A stretch of 31,021 bases of DNA from JBBQNY01 sp038221545 (lineage in GTDB: Bacteria; Pseudomonadota; Gammaproteobacteria; Xanthomonadales; Ahniellaceae). Position 1 is the stretch's first letter, and the number at the start of each line of letters is the position of its first letter. Made by a program: the position numbers and the translations under genes. The notes beneath the pieces were generated by a model. The model saw only the letters and a list, made by a program, of their open reading frames with translations. It was not told where the DNA came from and made no database searches. The stretch spans positions 1 through 31,021 of the forward strand of contig JBBRIE010000005.1 in the NCBI GenBank assembly GCA_038221545.1, written 5' to 3'. Of the stretch, positions 9,907 through 18,365 are shown piece after piece.

Positions 9907-11052
9907 TCAGCGATCCTCGTACCAGTAGCGGGTGACGAACCCGGAGCGAGCGGTGGGATCGCGCAGCATGCGCCACCCGAGGCGGGGCATCTGGGTGAAG
10001 TAATGCCAGTCGCCGTACTTGTCGAACTTGCGCATCGAAGCGATGGCCTTTGCGCGCGTCGCGCATGCCAGCCCCTGCCCGCGCGGGCGTCCCAGCTTGC
10101 GCAGGCGCCACAGGAAATCGACGTCCTCGGCGAACAGGCGCGACTCGTCATATCCGCCGATGGCTTCGAAGTCGGATCGACGACAGAACACCACGCCGGT
10201 ATCCATCCGCGTGAGCACGATCAGGGGCAACATCACCATCCACGTCAGCAGGATCCCCGTCGACCAGCGCTCCAGCGTCACGCCGGTCGCGCCGGCGATC
10301 ACCCGCCTCATGGCCAGCGTGTCCGCGACGACATTGAACGTCTCGGGGTGGATGCGCATGTCGGCGTCGACGAAGCACAGGAAACTGCCCCGCGCCAGAG
10401 AAGCACCGCCATTGCGGGCGGCGGCGATGCAGCGCTTCTCCACCGACGCCACCGCGCACCCGCGCGAGCGGGCGATCCCGGCCGTCGAATCCGTCGATGC
10501 GTTGTCCGCGACGATCACCTCCACCGAGGCGGCGCCGCCGCGGAAACGTGCGCGGGCGGCGTCGATCGAGTCGAGGAGACGCGGCAGGTAGCCCGCCTCG
10601 TTGTAGGCCGGGATCACCAGGGAAAGCAGCGGTGCGCCCGGGGTGGGGACGTCTGGCGCACGCACGTCGCCAGCGACGTCGCGCGCGAGCCAGGCGCGCG
10701 TGAGCACGAACGACAGCGGGATGCTCAGCCCGATCACGAGCAGCGGCGCGATGCGCGAATCCATGCCCATGCGCGCGACCAGCACATGCAGCAGTGCGGC
10801 ACCGAACGAGTACAGCACCACGTGGATGGGCGGGTAGCCGGCCAGGTTGGCGAGACGCATCGGCACGCGGAACACCAGCCGGCTGTGCAGCAGGAACTGC
10901 AGCACGATGCCGGCTGCGTAGGCAATCGCGTAGGCCAGCTGGTAGTGGACGAAATGCACCAGCGCGACGTAGCAGCCGAACGTCAGCGCCGTATTGAGAG
11001 CACCGACCGCGATGAAGCGCAGGAAGGCGCCGCCACCGCCCTGGACGCTCAA
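9907..11052 (-). CDS. GtrA-like membrane domain fused to family 2 glycosyltransferase
   Basis: 381 residues. The chosen start is TTG at 11052, whose last two bases are part of the TGA stop of the preceding gene (TTGA overlap). No ATG or GTG fits upstream of the conserved GtrA start FLRFIAVGALNTALTF. Residues ~10-125 form four membrane helices of GtrA type, proposed to flip polyprenyl-linked sugars. Residues ~141-381 are a GT2 domain: LSLVIPAYNEAGYLPRLLDS, VIVADNASTDST, the metal-binding FVDADM (Asp229/Asp231), an RNGG motif and FAEDVDFLWRL. Normally GtrA and the transferase are separate proteins. As the last gene of the four-gene amino-sugar cassette it probably helps translocate or transfer the lipid-linked sugar. 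The acceptor is unknown. Confidence 0.85.
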   Translation of the reverse strand: MSVQGGGGAFLRFIAVGALNTALTFGCYVALVHFVHYQLAYAIAYAAGIVLQFLLHSRLVFRVPMRLANLAGYPPIHVVLYSFGAALLHVLVARMGMDSRIAPLLVIGLSIPLSFVLTRAWLARDVAGDVRAPDVPTPGAPLLSLVIPAYNEAGYLPRLLDSIDAARARFRGGAASVEVIVADNASTDSTAGIARSRGCAVASVEKRCIAAARNGGASLARGSFLCFVDADMRIHPETFNVVADTLAMRRVIAGATGVTLERWSTGILLTWMVMLPLIVLTRMDTGVVFCRRSDFEAIGGYDESRLFAEDVDFLWRLRKLGRPRGQGLACATRAKAIASMRKFDKYGDWHYFTQMPRLGWRMLRDPTARSGFVTRYWYEDR

Positions 11053-12002
11053 GCCGGTGACGCCACCGCGTCGAGGAACACGCGATAGTCGCGGATGTAG
11101 TCCGACGCGTCGTAGTGATGCGACGCGAACACGAGCAGCACCGCATCGGCGGAGTAGCGGTACTGCACGCCCCAGGTCATGGGCGGCAGGTGCAGTCCGA
11201 GCGAGGGGTCGTCGAGCAGGAACTCCTCGCGCGCGCTGCCGTCGTCGGCCACGACCGAGACGCTGCCGTGGGCGCAGACGAGGAACTGGTGGCAGGTTCG
11301 ATGCGCGTGCTCGCCCCGTACCTCCACGCTCGGCACCTGGAACACCATGAAATAGCGCCTGACCGGGAACGGGATCGAGCGATCGAACTCGCCGGCCGTG
11401 AGGTTGCCGCGCAGATCCTCGATGCGCGGCAACCGGTGAAGGACCACGCCTCGCACGCGGCTCGTGCATGTCGTCGCAGATGACGCCGTCGTCGTGGCGG
11501 GCGCGATCGCCTTGCCGTGCGGCGCATCCACGTACCCGACGATGCGCGCGGGATTGCCCACGACGATTGCGTTGGCCGGCACCGAGCGCAGCACGACCGC
11601 GCCGGCACCGATCATGGCGCTGGCGCCGATCGTGATGCCGGGCAGGAGGGTTGCGTTGGCGCCGATGGATGCGCCCCGCTCCACGTGCGTGCGCGCGAAC
11701 GCCTGCGGGCGCACCTTGCTGCGAGGAAACAGGTCGTTTGCGAACGTCGCGTTCGGTCCGACGAACACATCGTCCTCGAGCGTGATGCCGTCCCACAGCT
11801 GCACGCCGCATTTGAGCGTGACGCGATCGCCGACGACCACGTCGTTCTCGATGAATACGTGGTCGCAGACATTGCAGTCGCGGCCGATTCGCGCACCGGG
11901 CAGCACGTGCGCGAACGCCCACACGCGCGTGCCGCCGCCGACGTGCACCGACTCGCAAAGGCCTTGCGGATGCACGAACACGCCGTCCACGCCGGCGGTC
12001 AT
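11049..12002 (-). CDS. WxcM-like bifunctional protein: hexapeptide acyltransferase + dTDP-sugar 3,4-ketoisomerase
   Basis: 317 residues. The start, ATG 12002, overlaps the previous stop (ATGA), and the gene ends in the TTGA overlap with the next. Residues 1-160 are a left-handed beta-helix acyltransferase (WAFAHVLPGARIG, CDHVFIENDVVVGD, KCGVQLWDGITLEDDVFVG, closing with VGNPARIVGYV), similar to FdtC-type N-acetyltransferases. After a Thr/Ala-rich linker (about 165-182), residues 185-317 form a cupin of the FdtA/QdtA type. It has the catalytic pair His232 and His234 in RGEHAHR, and ends ASHHYDASDYIRDYRVFL. In the known pathway FdtA moves the keto group of dTDP-4-keto-6-deoxyglucose from C4 to C3, an aminotransferase adds nitrogen, and the acyltransferase completes the sugar. 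The gene therefore supplies steps one and three, while the aminotransferase is two genes upstream. Confidence 0.9.
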   Translation of the reverse strand: MTAGVDGVFVHPQGLCESVHVGGGTRVWAFAHVLPGARIGRDCNVCDHVFIENDVVVGDRVTLKCGVQLWDGITLEDDVFVGPNATFANDLFPRSKVRPQAFARTHVERGASIGANATLLPGITIGASAMIGAGAVVLRSVPANAIVVGNPARIVGYVDAPHGKAIAPATTTASSATTCTSRVRGVVLHRLPRIEDLRGNLTAGEFDRSIPFPVRRYFMVFQVPSVEVRGEHAHRTCHQFLVCAHGSVSVVADDGSAREEFLLDDPSLGLHLPPMTWGVQYRYSADAVLLVFASHHYDASDYIRDYRVFLDAVASPA

Positions 12003-12940
12003 GGCGTGCCGTTCCCGTCGAAGCGGACATGACTCATGACCAGCGCCGCCGGCCGACCCTTGGAGTTTTCGAACGCACGATACGCATAGGAACCGACTAT
12101 TCCCAGGCCGAAGAGGTTGAGCGCGGCGAAGAACAGGATCAGCAGCACCGTCGCCGCATAACCCGGAACGTCGACGGAACCCGTGAGGCGCGCAACCAGC
12201 ACCGCGGCGGCGACCCCGAAGGAGATGAGCATGCCGAACGCGCCCGCGTACAACAATGCGCGTATCGGGAAGTCGGTGAACGCGAACACGCTGTCCAGCA
12301 GATAGTCGAACTTGCGCCGGAACGACCAGGCGCTCTTGCCGTGCCGGCGGGCGGCGCGCACATACGGAACGGACTTCCGACGGAACCCCAGCCAGACCAG
12401 CTGGCCCACGAGCGACGTGTGGCTCGCCTCCAGCGACAGCAGGTGGTCGCGGAACGCCCGGTTGCACGCGAACACGTCGACTCCGCCTGGTGGAATCTCG
12501 GGCTGCACGAGCCGCCGGTACGCACCCCAGAACAAGCCCGATGCCATGCGGTCGCCGAACCCGTCAGCGCGTGCGGCACGCGTGCCGAGCACCAGGTCGA
12601 CCGGTTCGTTGGCGAGCACATCGAAGAAGGCCTGCACCAGCGAAGGCGGTTCCTGGAGATCGGCCGACATCACCGCGAAATGCTCGCCCCGCGCGTGACG
12701 CAGGCCCTCGCGAATGGCGGCGAACGAGCCGAAATTGCGCGACAACACGATGAGCTGCGATGCGAAAACCGCGCCCGGCAAGGCGTCGCCCAGCAACTCG
12801 AGGCACCGGTCCGGGCTGCCATCAACTACGAACACCACCTCGAGTGGCGTTGCGAGTTGTCCCGAAAGCGTTTTCAGCGCCGCCAGGAGTTCCGCGATCG
12901 AGCCCTCGTTCCGGTAGACGGGAATGACGAGCGAATTCAA
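11999..12940 (-). CDS. DPM1/GtrB/ArnC-like polyprenyl-phosphate glycosyltransferase (GT2)
   Basis: 313 residues. The start, ATG 12940, overlaps the stop of the aminotransferase gene by 4 bases, and its own stop overlaps the next start in the same way. The GT2 fold runs over residues 1-215, with LVIPVYRNEGSI, VVFVVDGSPD (Asp40), LSRNFGSFAAIREGL and MSADLQEPP (metal-site region 93-98), plus RRHGKSAWSFRRKF near 199-211. Two C-terminal membrane helices (about 227-250 and 262-288) match GtrB/ArnC proteins, which transfer a sugar from a nucleotide donor to undecaprenyl phosphate at the cytosolic face. The ending ENSKGRPAALV is also typical. By context the donor is likely the acylated amino sugar made by its neighbours. 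Confidence 0.92.
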   Translation of the reverse strand: MNSLVIPVYRNEGSIAELLAALKTLSGQLATPLEVVFVVDGSPDRCLELLGDALPGAVFASQLIVLSRNFGSFAAIREGLRHARGEHFAVMSADLQEPPSLVQAFFDVLANEPVDLVLGTRAARADGFGDRMASGLFWGAYRRLVQPEIPPGGVDVFACNRAFRDHLLSLEASHTSLVGQLVWLGFRRKSVPYVRAARRHGKSAWSFRRKFDYLLDSVFAFTDFPIRALLYAGAFGMLISFGVAAAVLVARLTGSVDVPGYAATVLLILFFAALNLFGLGIVGSYAYRAFENSKGRPAALVMSHVRFDGNGTP

Positions 12941-14034
12941 CGCCGACCCCAGGCGTTGCAGGCCTTCACCACGTCATCGACTTCCGCATCCGTCATCTCC
13001 GGGAAGCACGGCAGTGTCAGCACTTCGCCGCAGGCCCGTTCCGTCACCGGCAGCGATGTGCCGGTGACGGCATGCGCGAGCACCGGCTGGCGGTGGTCCG
13101 GGATCGGGTAATGAACCTCGCTGGCGATGCCGCGCGCGGCCAGGTGCTTGCGCAGCGCCTCGCGCCGCCCGCTGCGCACGACGTACAGGTGGACGACGTC
13201 GCGGTTCGGGCGCAACTCGGGCAGGCGGATCGCGTCGTGGGCGATGCCGGAGGAGTAGTGGGAAGCGATCGCCATGCGCCGCGCATTCCATCCATCGAGA
13301 TGCGGCAGCTTGACCGATAGCAGCGCTGCCTGCACTTCGTCCAGGCGCGAATTGCGACCGTGCGGCAGCGTCGCATGGTATTTCGCCGACCATCCGTATT
13401 GGCGGAGGCTGCGCAGCGTCGTGGCGAGCAGGGGATCCGACGTGACCAGCGCGCCGCCGTCGCCGAGCGCGCCGAGGTTCTTGGTGGGATAGAAACTGAA
13501 GCAGCCGATGGCGCCGAGACTTCCCGCGCGCCGGTTCCCCAGCGACGCTCCGTGCGCCTGCGCGCAATCCTCGATCACCGGGACGCCCACCTTCGATGCG
13601 AGGGCGACGATGTCGTCGATGGCAGCCAGGCGGCCATAGAGATGCGTCGCCACGACCGCGCGCGTGGCGGGTCCAAGCACGCTTGCGAGCGCCGAGACGT
13701 CGAGGGTCAGGTCGTCGTCGCGCACGTCCACGAAGCGCGGCGTCGCGCCCGTGGCAAGGATCGCGGCGGTCGCGTACATGCCGGCGTTGGCGACGTTGAC
13801 GACCTCGGTGCCCGGCCCGGCCCCGAACGCGAGCAGCGCCAGTTGCAGCGCGTCCGTGCCGTTCGCGACTCCGATCGCGTGGTCGCCGCCGCAATAGCGC
13901 GCGAAGGCGCCCTCGAACGCCTGCACCTCGGGGCCCAGCACATACCAGCCGCTTGCCAGCACCGCCTGCGCGCGCGCAGCCAGCGCCTCGGCCAGCGGCG
14001 CGTGGTGTCGGGCAAGATCGTTGATCTGCAGCAT
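12937..14034 (-). CDS. DegT/DnrJ/EryC1 family sugar aminotransferase (FdtB/QdtB-like)
   Basis: 365 residues from ATG 14034 (MLQINDLARHHAPL). It is a PLP-dependent aminotransferase of the nucleotide-sugar class. The Schiff-base lysine is Lys185 in FYPTKNLGALGDGG, the PLP-pyridine Asp is Asp156 in VIEDCAQAHGA, and the phosphate-binding region is ANGTDAL (58-64). It is the first gene of the overlapping four-gene minus-strand set. Combined with the ketoisomerase/acyltransferase downstream, it most likely transaminates dTDP-3-keto-6-deoxyhexose at C3, using glutamate. Whether the product has the galacto (Fuc3N) or gluco (Qui3N) configuration cannot be told from the sequence. The window lacks RmlA and RmlB, which must be encoded elsewhere to supply the precursor. 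Confidence 0.94.
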   Translation of the reverse strand: MLQINDLARHHAPLAEALAARAQAVLASGWYVLGPEVQAFEGAFARYCGGDHAIGVANGTDALQLALLAFGAGPGTEVVNVANAGMYATAAILATGATPRFVDVRDDDLTLDVSALASVLGPATRAVVATHLYGRLAAIDDIVALASKVGVPVIEDCAQAHGASLGNRRAGSLGAIGCFSFYPTKNLGALGDGGALVTSDPLLATTLRSLRQYGWSAKYHATLPHGRNSRLDEVQAALLSVKLPHLDGWNARRMAIASHYSSGIAHDAIRLPELRPNRDVVHLYVVRSGRREALRKHLAARGIASEVHYPIPDHRQPVLAHAVTGTSLPVTERACGEVLTLPCFPEMTDAEVDDVVKACNAWGRR

Positions 14035-14140
14035 TCACGGGGCCGTTCGACGCAACGCATGGCATGGTATGCGAGAACCGGATTTTTCCGTGCCGCGCTC
14101 TGCCGTCATACTCCGCGGCCGCCTGCCCATCGCGCGACCG

Positions 14141-15262
14141 ATGTTCGATCGCTTTCCTGCTATCCGCGCCCGTCTCGGGGCGACCGCGCTGCTCGTGCTT
14201 TCGATCGGCTCGGCCTGGTTCCTGCTCGAATCGCTGGTGTACCGCAGCGGCGCCTATTTCAGTGTCGCGGAACCGGAATCCAACGCCGGCGCGGTCGTCC
14301 GGGCGCTGCTGGTGCTCGAACACGACTACCGCCCGGATGCGCGCAACGTCCTGGTGTTCGGCGATTCCCGGGTCGCCGAGGGCTTCCCGCCGCAAGGCGC
14401 GGCCGGCGGTGACGCCACTTTCAACTTCATCAACCTCGCCGTGCCGGGCAGCACCGCGCGTACCTGGTATTACCTGTTGCGTGAAGTCGATCGGCGCGGA
14501 TTCGACTTCGATGCCGTCGTGGTCGGCACGCTCTACCGCAGCACCCATGGCCAACCGCTCGCCGACTGGCCGCTGGATGCCGCGCATGCGGCGCGACTGG
14601 TCGGGTTGCGGGATGTGGTGTCGTTCCCGGCCACCTTCGACGACCCCGCGATGCGCGAGCGCGCCCGCCATGCAACGCTGTTTCCCGCACTGGCGCTTCG
14701 CCAGGACACGCTGGCGTTGCTCGAGTCGCCGCGCGCCCGTTTCCGCGATGTCTTCGAAACCCGACCGGCTTACCTCGAGGCGGTGCGGGGCTATCCCGGC
14801 CGCGAGGAGAACATGCCCGGGGTGCGGTTCGCGGCGTCCGGCGACCCGGTCGTCGAATGGGCTTCCGCGACGAATGGCCAGCGGTTGGAGGTGGATGCGA
14901 TCCTTGCCGATCTCGCCCCGCGCCCACCGTGGCTGCTGGCTGCGAACGACGCATTCCTGGGCAAGTGGCTCGGATCGATGGCGGGCATCGCGCGAAGGCG
15001 GGGCGCGCGGCTGATCGTCTATCCCCTGCCGCGTGGCCCGTACCGTGCGTTGCTCCCCGACCACCCTGCGCTGCCGTCCTCCTTGCAAAGCCTCGCGGGC
15101 GAAGCGGGCGTGGTGGTGTTGCCGCCGGACCTGCTGGCGGAACTCGAGGCGCCGCGGTTCTTCTTCGATCGGCTGCACGCCAACCGTGCCGGCCGCGAAC
15201 GCACTGGTGCCGTGGTCGGCGCGCGCGTACGCGAGGAACTCGAGCGGGACGCCCCGCCATGA
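14141..15262 (+). CDS. SGNH-hydrolase-like membrane-anchored protein, partner of MBOAT acyltransferase
   Basis: 373 residues from ATG 14141 (MFDRFPAIRARLG); an in-frame ATG at 14069 would add 24 residues and is possible. One N-terminal membrane anchor (about 13-33) precedes a periplasmic domain. Its block I motif is VFGDSRVAEG with Ser76. Near the C-terminus FFFDRLHANRAG provides the Asp and His of an SGNH triad. The arrangement resembles the acyl-transfer partners of MBOAT proteins (AlgJ/AlgX- or DltD-like in role), though overall similarity cannot be judged by eye. Its stop overlaps the MBOAT start by 4 bases, so the two are translationally coupled. It is divergent from the amino-sugar cassette, about 100 bases away. 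Confidence 0.78.
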   Translation: MFDRFPAIRARLGATALLVLSIGSAWFLLESLVYRSGAYFSVAEPESNAGAVVRALLVLEHDYRPDARNVLVFGDSRVAEGFPPQGAAGGDATFNFINLAVPGSTARTWYYLLREVDRRGFDFDAVVVGTLYRSTHGQPLADWPLDAAHAARLVGLRDVVSFPATFDDPAMRERARHATLFPALALRQDTLALLESPRARFRDVFETRPAYLEAVRGYPGREENMPGVRFAASGDPVVEWASATNGQRLEVDAILADLAPRPPWLLAANDAFLGKWLGSMAGIARRRGARLIVYPLPRGPYRALLPDHPALPSSLQSLAGEAGVVVLPPDLLAELEAPRFFFDRLHANRAGRERTGAVVGARVREELERDAPP

Positions 15263-16671
15263 TGTTCGACACGCTTGCCTACTGGCTGTTCTTCGCCTGC
15301 GCGCTGGTGCTGCTCGCGGCCCTGCGCGACCGTCCTTCCAAGATTGCCCTGGTCGCACTGAGCTACGTCTTCTATGGCTTCTGGGACGTGCGCTTCTGCC
15401 TGCTGCTGGCAGGCTCGACGCTGGTCAACTATGCGTTCGGCCGATTGATCGACACGCGCGAGGGCCCCGCGCGCAAGCGCATGGTCACACTCGCGGTGGC
15501 GTTCAACCTGTCGGTGCTGGGCTTCTTCAAGTACGCGAACTTCTTTATCGAATCCTTCGCGGGAGCGTTCGGCCTCGATCCCGCAGGCGCCGCGATCAAC
15601 ATCATCCTGCCGGTCGGCATCAGCTTCTTCACCTTCGAGGGCATCGCGTACGCCGTCGACGTATACCGGCGGCAGCTGCGCGCGGTGCGCGATCCGGTCG
15701 ATTTCTCGCTGTTCATCGCGTTCTTCCCGCACCTCGTGGCTGGACCGATCATCCGGCCCAGGGACTTCTTCCCGCAGCTCGCGCAGCGTGCGGCGCTCAC
15801 CAGCGAGGATTCGCGCTGGGGCATGCGCGAGATCCTCAAGGGACTGATCAAGAAGGTCGCGCTGGCGAACTATTTCGCGCCGATCGCGACCGCATACTTC
15901 GCCGGCGGATCGCATGCGGGGATAGCGGTGCCGGCGTGGGCCGGCGTGTTCGCCTTCTCGATGCAGATCTACTTCGACTTCTCCGGTTACACCGACATCG
16001 CGCGCGGCTGCGCGCGGCTGCTGGGATACCGCTTCCCGCCGAACTTCGAGCGCCCCTACCTCAGTCCGAACATCACGGACTTCTGGCGGCGCTGGCACAT
16101 CTCGCTGTCCTTCTGGCTGCGCGACTACATCTACATCTCGCTCGGCGGCAACCGCGTCGCGTTGCCGCGCGTGTATCTCAACATCCTGATCGTGATGGCG
16201 CTGGGCGGCCTCTGGCATGGCGCGAGCTGGAACTTCGCGATCTGGGGCCTGTACCACGGGCTTTTGCTGGTCGGGCACCGGTTATGGAGAGGTGCGGTCG
16301 AGCGCACGGGAGCCGCGCGGGCGGTCGACCTGCCGGTGTTCGCGCCACTCTGGATCGCGATCACCTTCGTGATCGTCACGCTCGGCTGGGTGCCGTTCCG
16401 TGCACCCACGCTCGTGGCCACGCAGGTGACGCTGGTTGAACTGGTGCGCTGGCCGGACCTCGCGTTCGCCGTGGCGAACCAGGGCATGTGGCTGATTCCC
16501 CTGGCCACGCTTGCGTTCTGCCTGCTGGATCGCGGCCGCCGCATCCAGGACTGGCTGGTGGAGCGGGCCCGCCTTGGCGTGGCCGTGGCCACGGGCGTCG
16601 CAGCGTTGTTCTTCCTCGAGATCTTCGCGCGCATCGACGCGCAGGTTCCGTTCGTCTACTTCCAGTTCTAG
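15259..16671 (+). CDS. MBOAT family membrane-bound O-acyltransferase (AlgI/PatA-like)
   Basis: 470 residues from ATG 15259 (MMFDTLAYWLFF), overlapping the upstream stop in ATGA. About ten or more membrane helices. The family motifs are clear: FFKYANFF, the LPVGISFFTFEGIAY segment, FFPHLVAGPIIRP, YFDFSGYTDIARG, FWRRWHISLSFWLRDYIYI with the first conserved His, and GLWHGASWNFAIWGLYHG containing the catalytic His. Such proteins move an acetyl group from a cytosolic donor across the inner membrane so that an SGNH partner can acylate a surface polysaccharide. The polysaccharide is not identified. It could be the one carrying the amino sugar made next door. Confidence 0.95.
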   Translation: MMFDTLAYWLFFACALVLLAALRDRPSKIALVALSYVFYGFWDVRFCLLLAGSTLVNYAFGRLIDTREGPARKRMVTLAVAFNLSVLGFFKYANFFIESFAGAFGLDPAGAAINIILPVGISFFTFEGIAYAVDVYRRQLRAVRDPVDFSLFIAFFPHLVAGPIIRPRDFFPQLAQRAALTSEDSRWGMREILKGLIKKVALANYFAPIATAYFAGGSHAGIAVPAWAGVFAFSMQIYFDFSGYTDIARGCARLLGYRFPPNFERPYLSPNITDFWRRWHISLSFWLRDYIYISLGGNRVALPRVYLNILIVMALGGLWHGASWNFAIWGLYHGLLLVGHRLWRGAVERTGAARAVDLPVFAPLWIAITFVIVTLGWVPFRAPTLVATQVTLVELVRWPDLAFAVANQGMWLIPLATLAFCLLDRGRRIQDWLVERARLGVAVATGVAALFFLEIFARIDAQVPFVYFQF

Positions 16672-16711
16672 GACGCTTGCGCGCGCCTCGGCGCGGGTCG
16701 GGATCCCGCTG

Positions 16712-16727
16712 CCCCGCATCAGCGGGG
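16712..16727. terminator. Possible bidirectional hairpin between convergent genes
   Basis: A perfect 6-base GC stem, CCCCGC and GCGGGG, with loop ATCA, lies in the 119-base gap between the MBOAT stop and the stop of the convergent beta-propeller gene. No T-run follows on either strand, so terminator function is a guess from location. Confidence 0.3.
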
Positions 16728-16790
16728 AGAGCGGGTGTCCATGGCCATCGCGAGCGCGGCGCGGGACCCGGTTGGCGCGCGCGCCGTGCG

Positions 16791-18236
16791 CTAGTTTCTG
16801 CTGGGCAACCCGCGCAGGCTCGCGGGCAGCTCGGGCGTCTCGCGCATGGGCGTGTCGAGCGCGGTGCGGAAAATGCGTGCGCCCTCGAGCGCCTTGGCGT
16901 CCACGAGCTTGCCGCTGCCGTCGACGCGATCCTTCTGCGAGTTGGCGATGAAGTAGAACGCGTCTCCGCCGACGACACCGCTGCCGGGGATCCCGAAGGA
17001 CGGGTGCCCGGCGTCCAGGATTTGCGAGTTGACGATCTTGCGACCGGTGCTGTCGAGCGCGAAACGCATGACGCGGGCAGGCGGAAAGCCGTTCTGGATC
17101 GCGATGAGATGGCCGTCGTGCCATGACAGCGCATCGACCGCGTACATCGTGAGCAGGGGCGGGCCAGTCAGCTGGAACGCGTTGCCGGACGCGAGGTCGA
17201 GGCCGAACACCCCAAGCTCGTGGTCGGCGATGTAGAGCACCGTGCCCTTGTCGTTGAGCGCCAGCGCGCGGATTCCGGTGAGGCTCGGGTTGCGCACCAC
17301 GGTCCGCACGTTGTCGCCCTCGATCTTCCAGATCACGGGCTGCACGGTGTCGGCCACGAACAGCGCGCCATCCGCCGCCACGGCCATGCCCGACGGGATG
17401 TGTGGCGAGCCCTCGGCCGCAATGTCGAAACGCCTGATGAACTTGCCATTGGCGAGATCGAACTTGACCAGAGCGGCCTCGCCGTAGCGGGCAGCATCCG
17501 AATGCGAGGCATGCGGGACGTGCGCGCTGGCCACCCAGACGAACTTGCGCACCGGGTCGACGACAACATCGAATACGCCACCCAGGCCATTTGTGGCGTC
17601 AGGGACGATGAAGTCGACCAGCTTGCCGTCCGCGCCAACCCTCGAGACCTTGCCGGTGCGCACCGAGCCCGCGAGCAGCGACTTGCCGACCGGGTCCCAT
17701 GCCAGGGACTCGATCAGCAAGTCCTGCTTCGGCAGCGTCGCATGTACACGGCCCGAGCCTGCCGACTTGCGATTGTTGCCGAATTGCTCCACCAGGTAGT
17801 CCCAAACCTCGGTCCCGTGCAGGTTCTTCAACCGCTCGTCCTGCTCGATCGCGAAGCCATAGCCCTGCTGCGGCAGCTGCATGAGTGCGTTGTAGCCGCC
17901 AGTCTTGTCGTTGCGCAACGCGTGGCTGGCCGCGACTTCGAGCTGGATGTTGCCGGCGTACGGACGCAGCTGCAGCACGCGCATCATGACCTCGCCGTAG
18001 CGGCTCCAGTCTGCCTTCGTGGCCGCCTCGTCCGCCAGCTTGAGGAGCTCGGGCACCGATTTCAGCTCCGCCAGAACGGGGTCGGTGACCTGGGGAGCGC
18101 CTGCGGGCGCAGCGGCGGGCTGCGCAGCCGCCGCCTCGGGGGCGCGCATGGGCTGGGCGATTGCCGGGGTGCCGGCGAGGAACATGGCGGCGCCGAGGCA
18201 CGCGACGGCTACTGCTTCGAATACGGAGTTCTGCAT
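16791..18236 (-). CDS. Periplasmic SMP-30/NHL-type beta-propeller protein
   Basis: 481 residues with a signal peptide (cleavage near AIAQ, residue ~28), then an Ala/Pro-rich spacer and a helical N-terminal domain (about 50-150) suggestive of a TPR-like unit (WSRYGEVMMRVLQLRPYAGNIQ). Residues ~165-465 contain repeated blade-like strands: LIESLAWDPVGKSLLAGSV, VFDVVVDPVRKFVWVASA, PSGMAVAADGALFVADTV, IRALALNDKGTVLYIADHE and VDALSWHDGHLIAIQNG. This spacing fits a six-bladed propeller of the SMP-30/gluconolactonase or NHL kind. No catalytic identity can be assigned. It stands alone on the minus strand, divergent from the NUDIX gene, so neighbours give no functional clue. Confidence 0.85.
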   Translation of the reverse strand: MQNSVFEAVAVACLGAAMFLAGTPAIAQPMRAPEAAAAQPAAAPAGAPQVTDPVLAELKSVPELLKLADEAATKADWSRYGEVMMRVLQLRPYAGNIQLEVAASHALRNDKTGGYNALMQLPQQGYGFAIEQDERLKNLHGTEVWDYLVEQFGNNRKSAGSGRVHATLPKQDLLIESLAWDPVGKSLLAGSVRTGKVSRVGADGKLVDFIVPDATNGLGGVFDVVVDPVRKFVWVASAHVPHASHSDAARYGEAALVKFDLANGKFIRRFDIAAEGSPHIPSGMAVAADGALFVADTVQPVIWKIEGDNVRTVVRNPSLTGIRALALNDKGTVLYIADHELGVFGLDLASGNAFQLTGPPLLTMYAVDALSWHDGHLIAIQNGFPPARVMRFALDSTGRKIVNSQILDAGHPSFGIPGSGVVGGDAFYFIANSQKDRVDGSGKLVDAKALEGARIFRTALDTPMRETPELPASLRGLPSRN

Positions 18237-18365
18237 GCGGGAGACCTGTGGATTCTTCGGGGATGCCGACCGCAGAGCGGCGGGCAGGTTGGGACAACAC
18301 GGCAGGCCGGCGGGTTCCGCTGGCAGAATGCAGGCTCATTTTGCCTGAGCGAGCCCCGCGCGCAC

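Noticed and set aside
11053..12030. N-terminal extension of the GtrA-GT2 frame through the WxcM-like gene
   Set aside because: The extended part is the WxcM-like gene read in the wrong frame. Recognisable GtrA sequence begins only after the TTG at 11052.
12003..12467. Longer N-terminus for the WxcM-like protein
   Set aside because: It would overlap the DPM1-like glycosyltransferase gene for 465 bases. ATG 12002 fits the ATGA junction and the start of the acyltransferase fold.
12974..15358. 794-codon open frame on the minus strand across the aminotransferase and SGNH/MBOAT genes
   Set aside because: It is out of frame with the clear aminotransferase and antisense to the SGNH gene. Its composition is Arg/Ala-rich, as expected of a shadow in GC-rich DNA, and no domain is visible.
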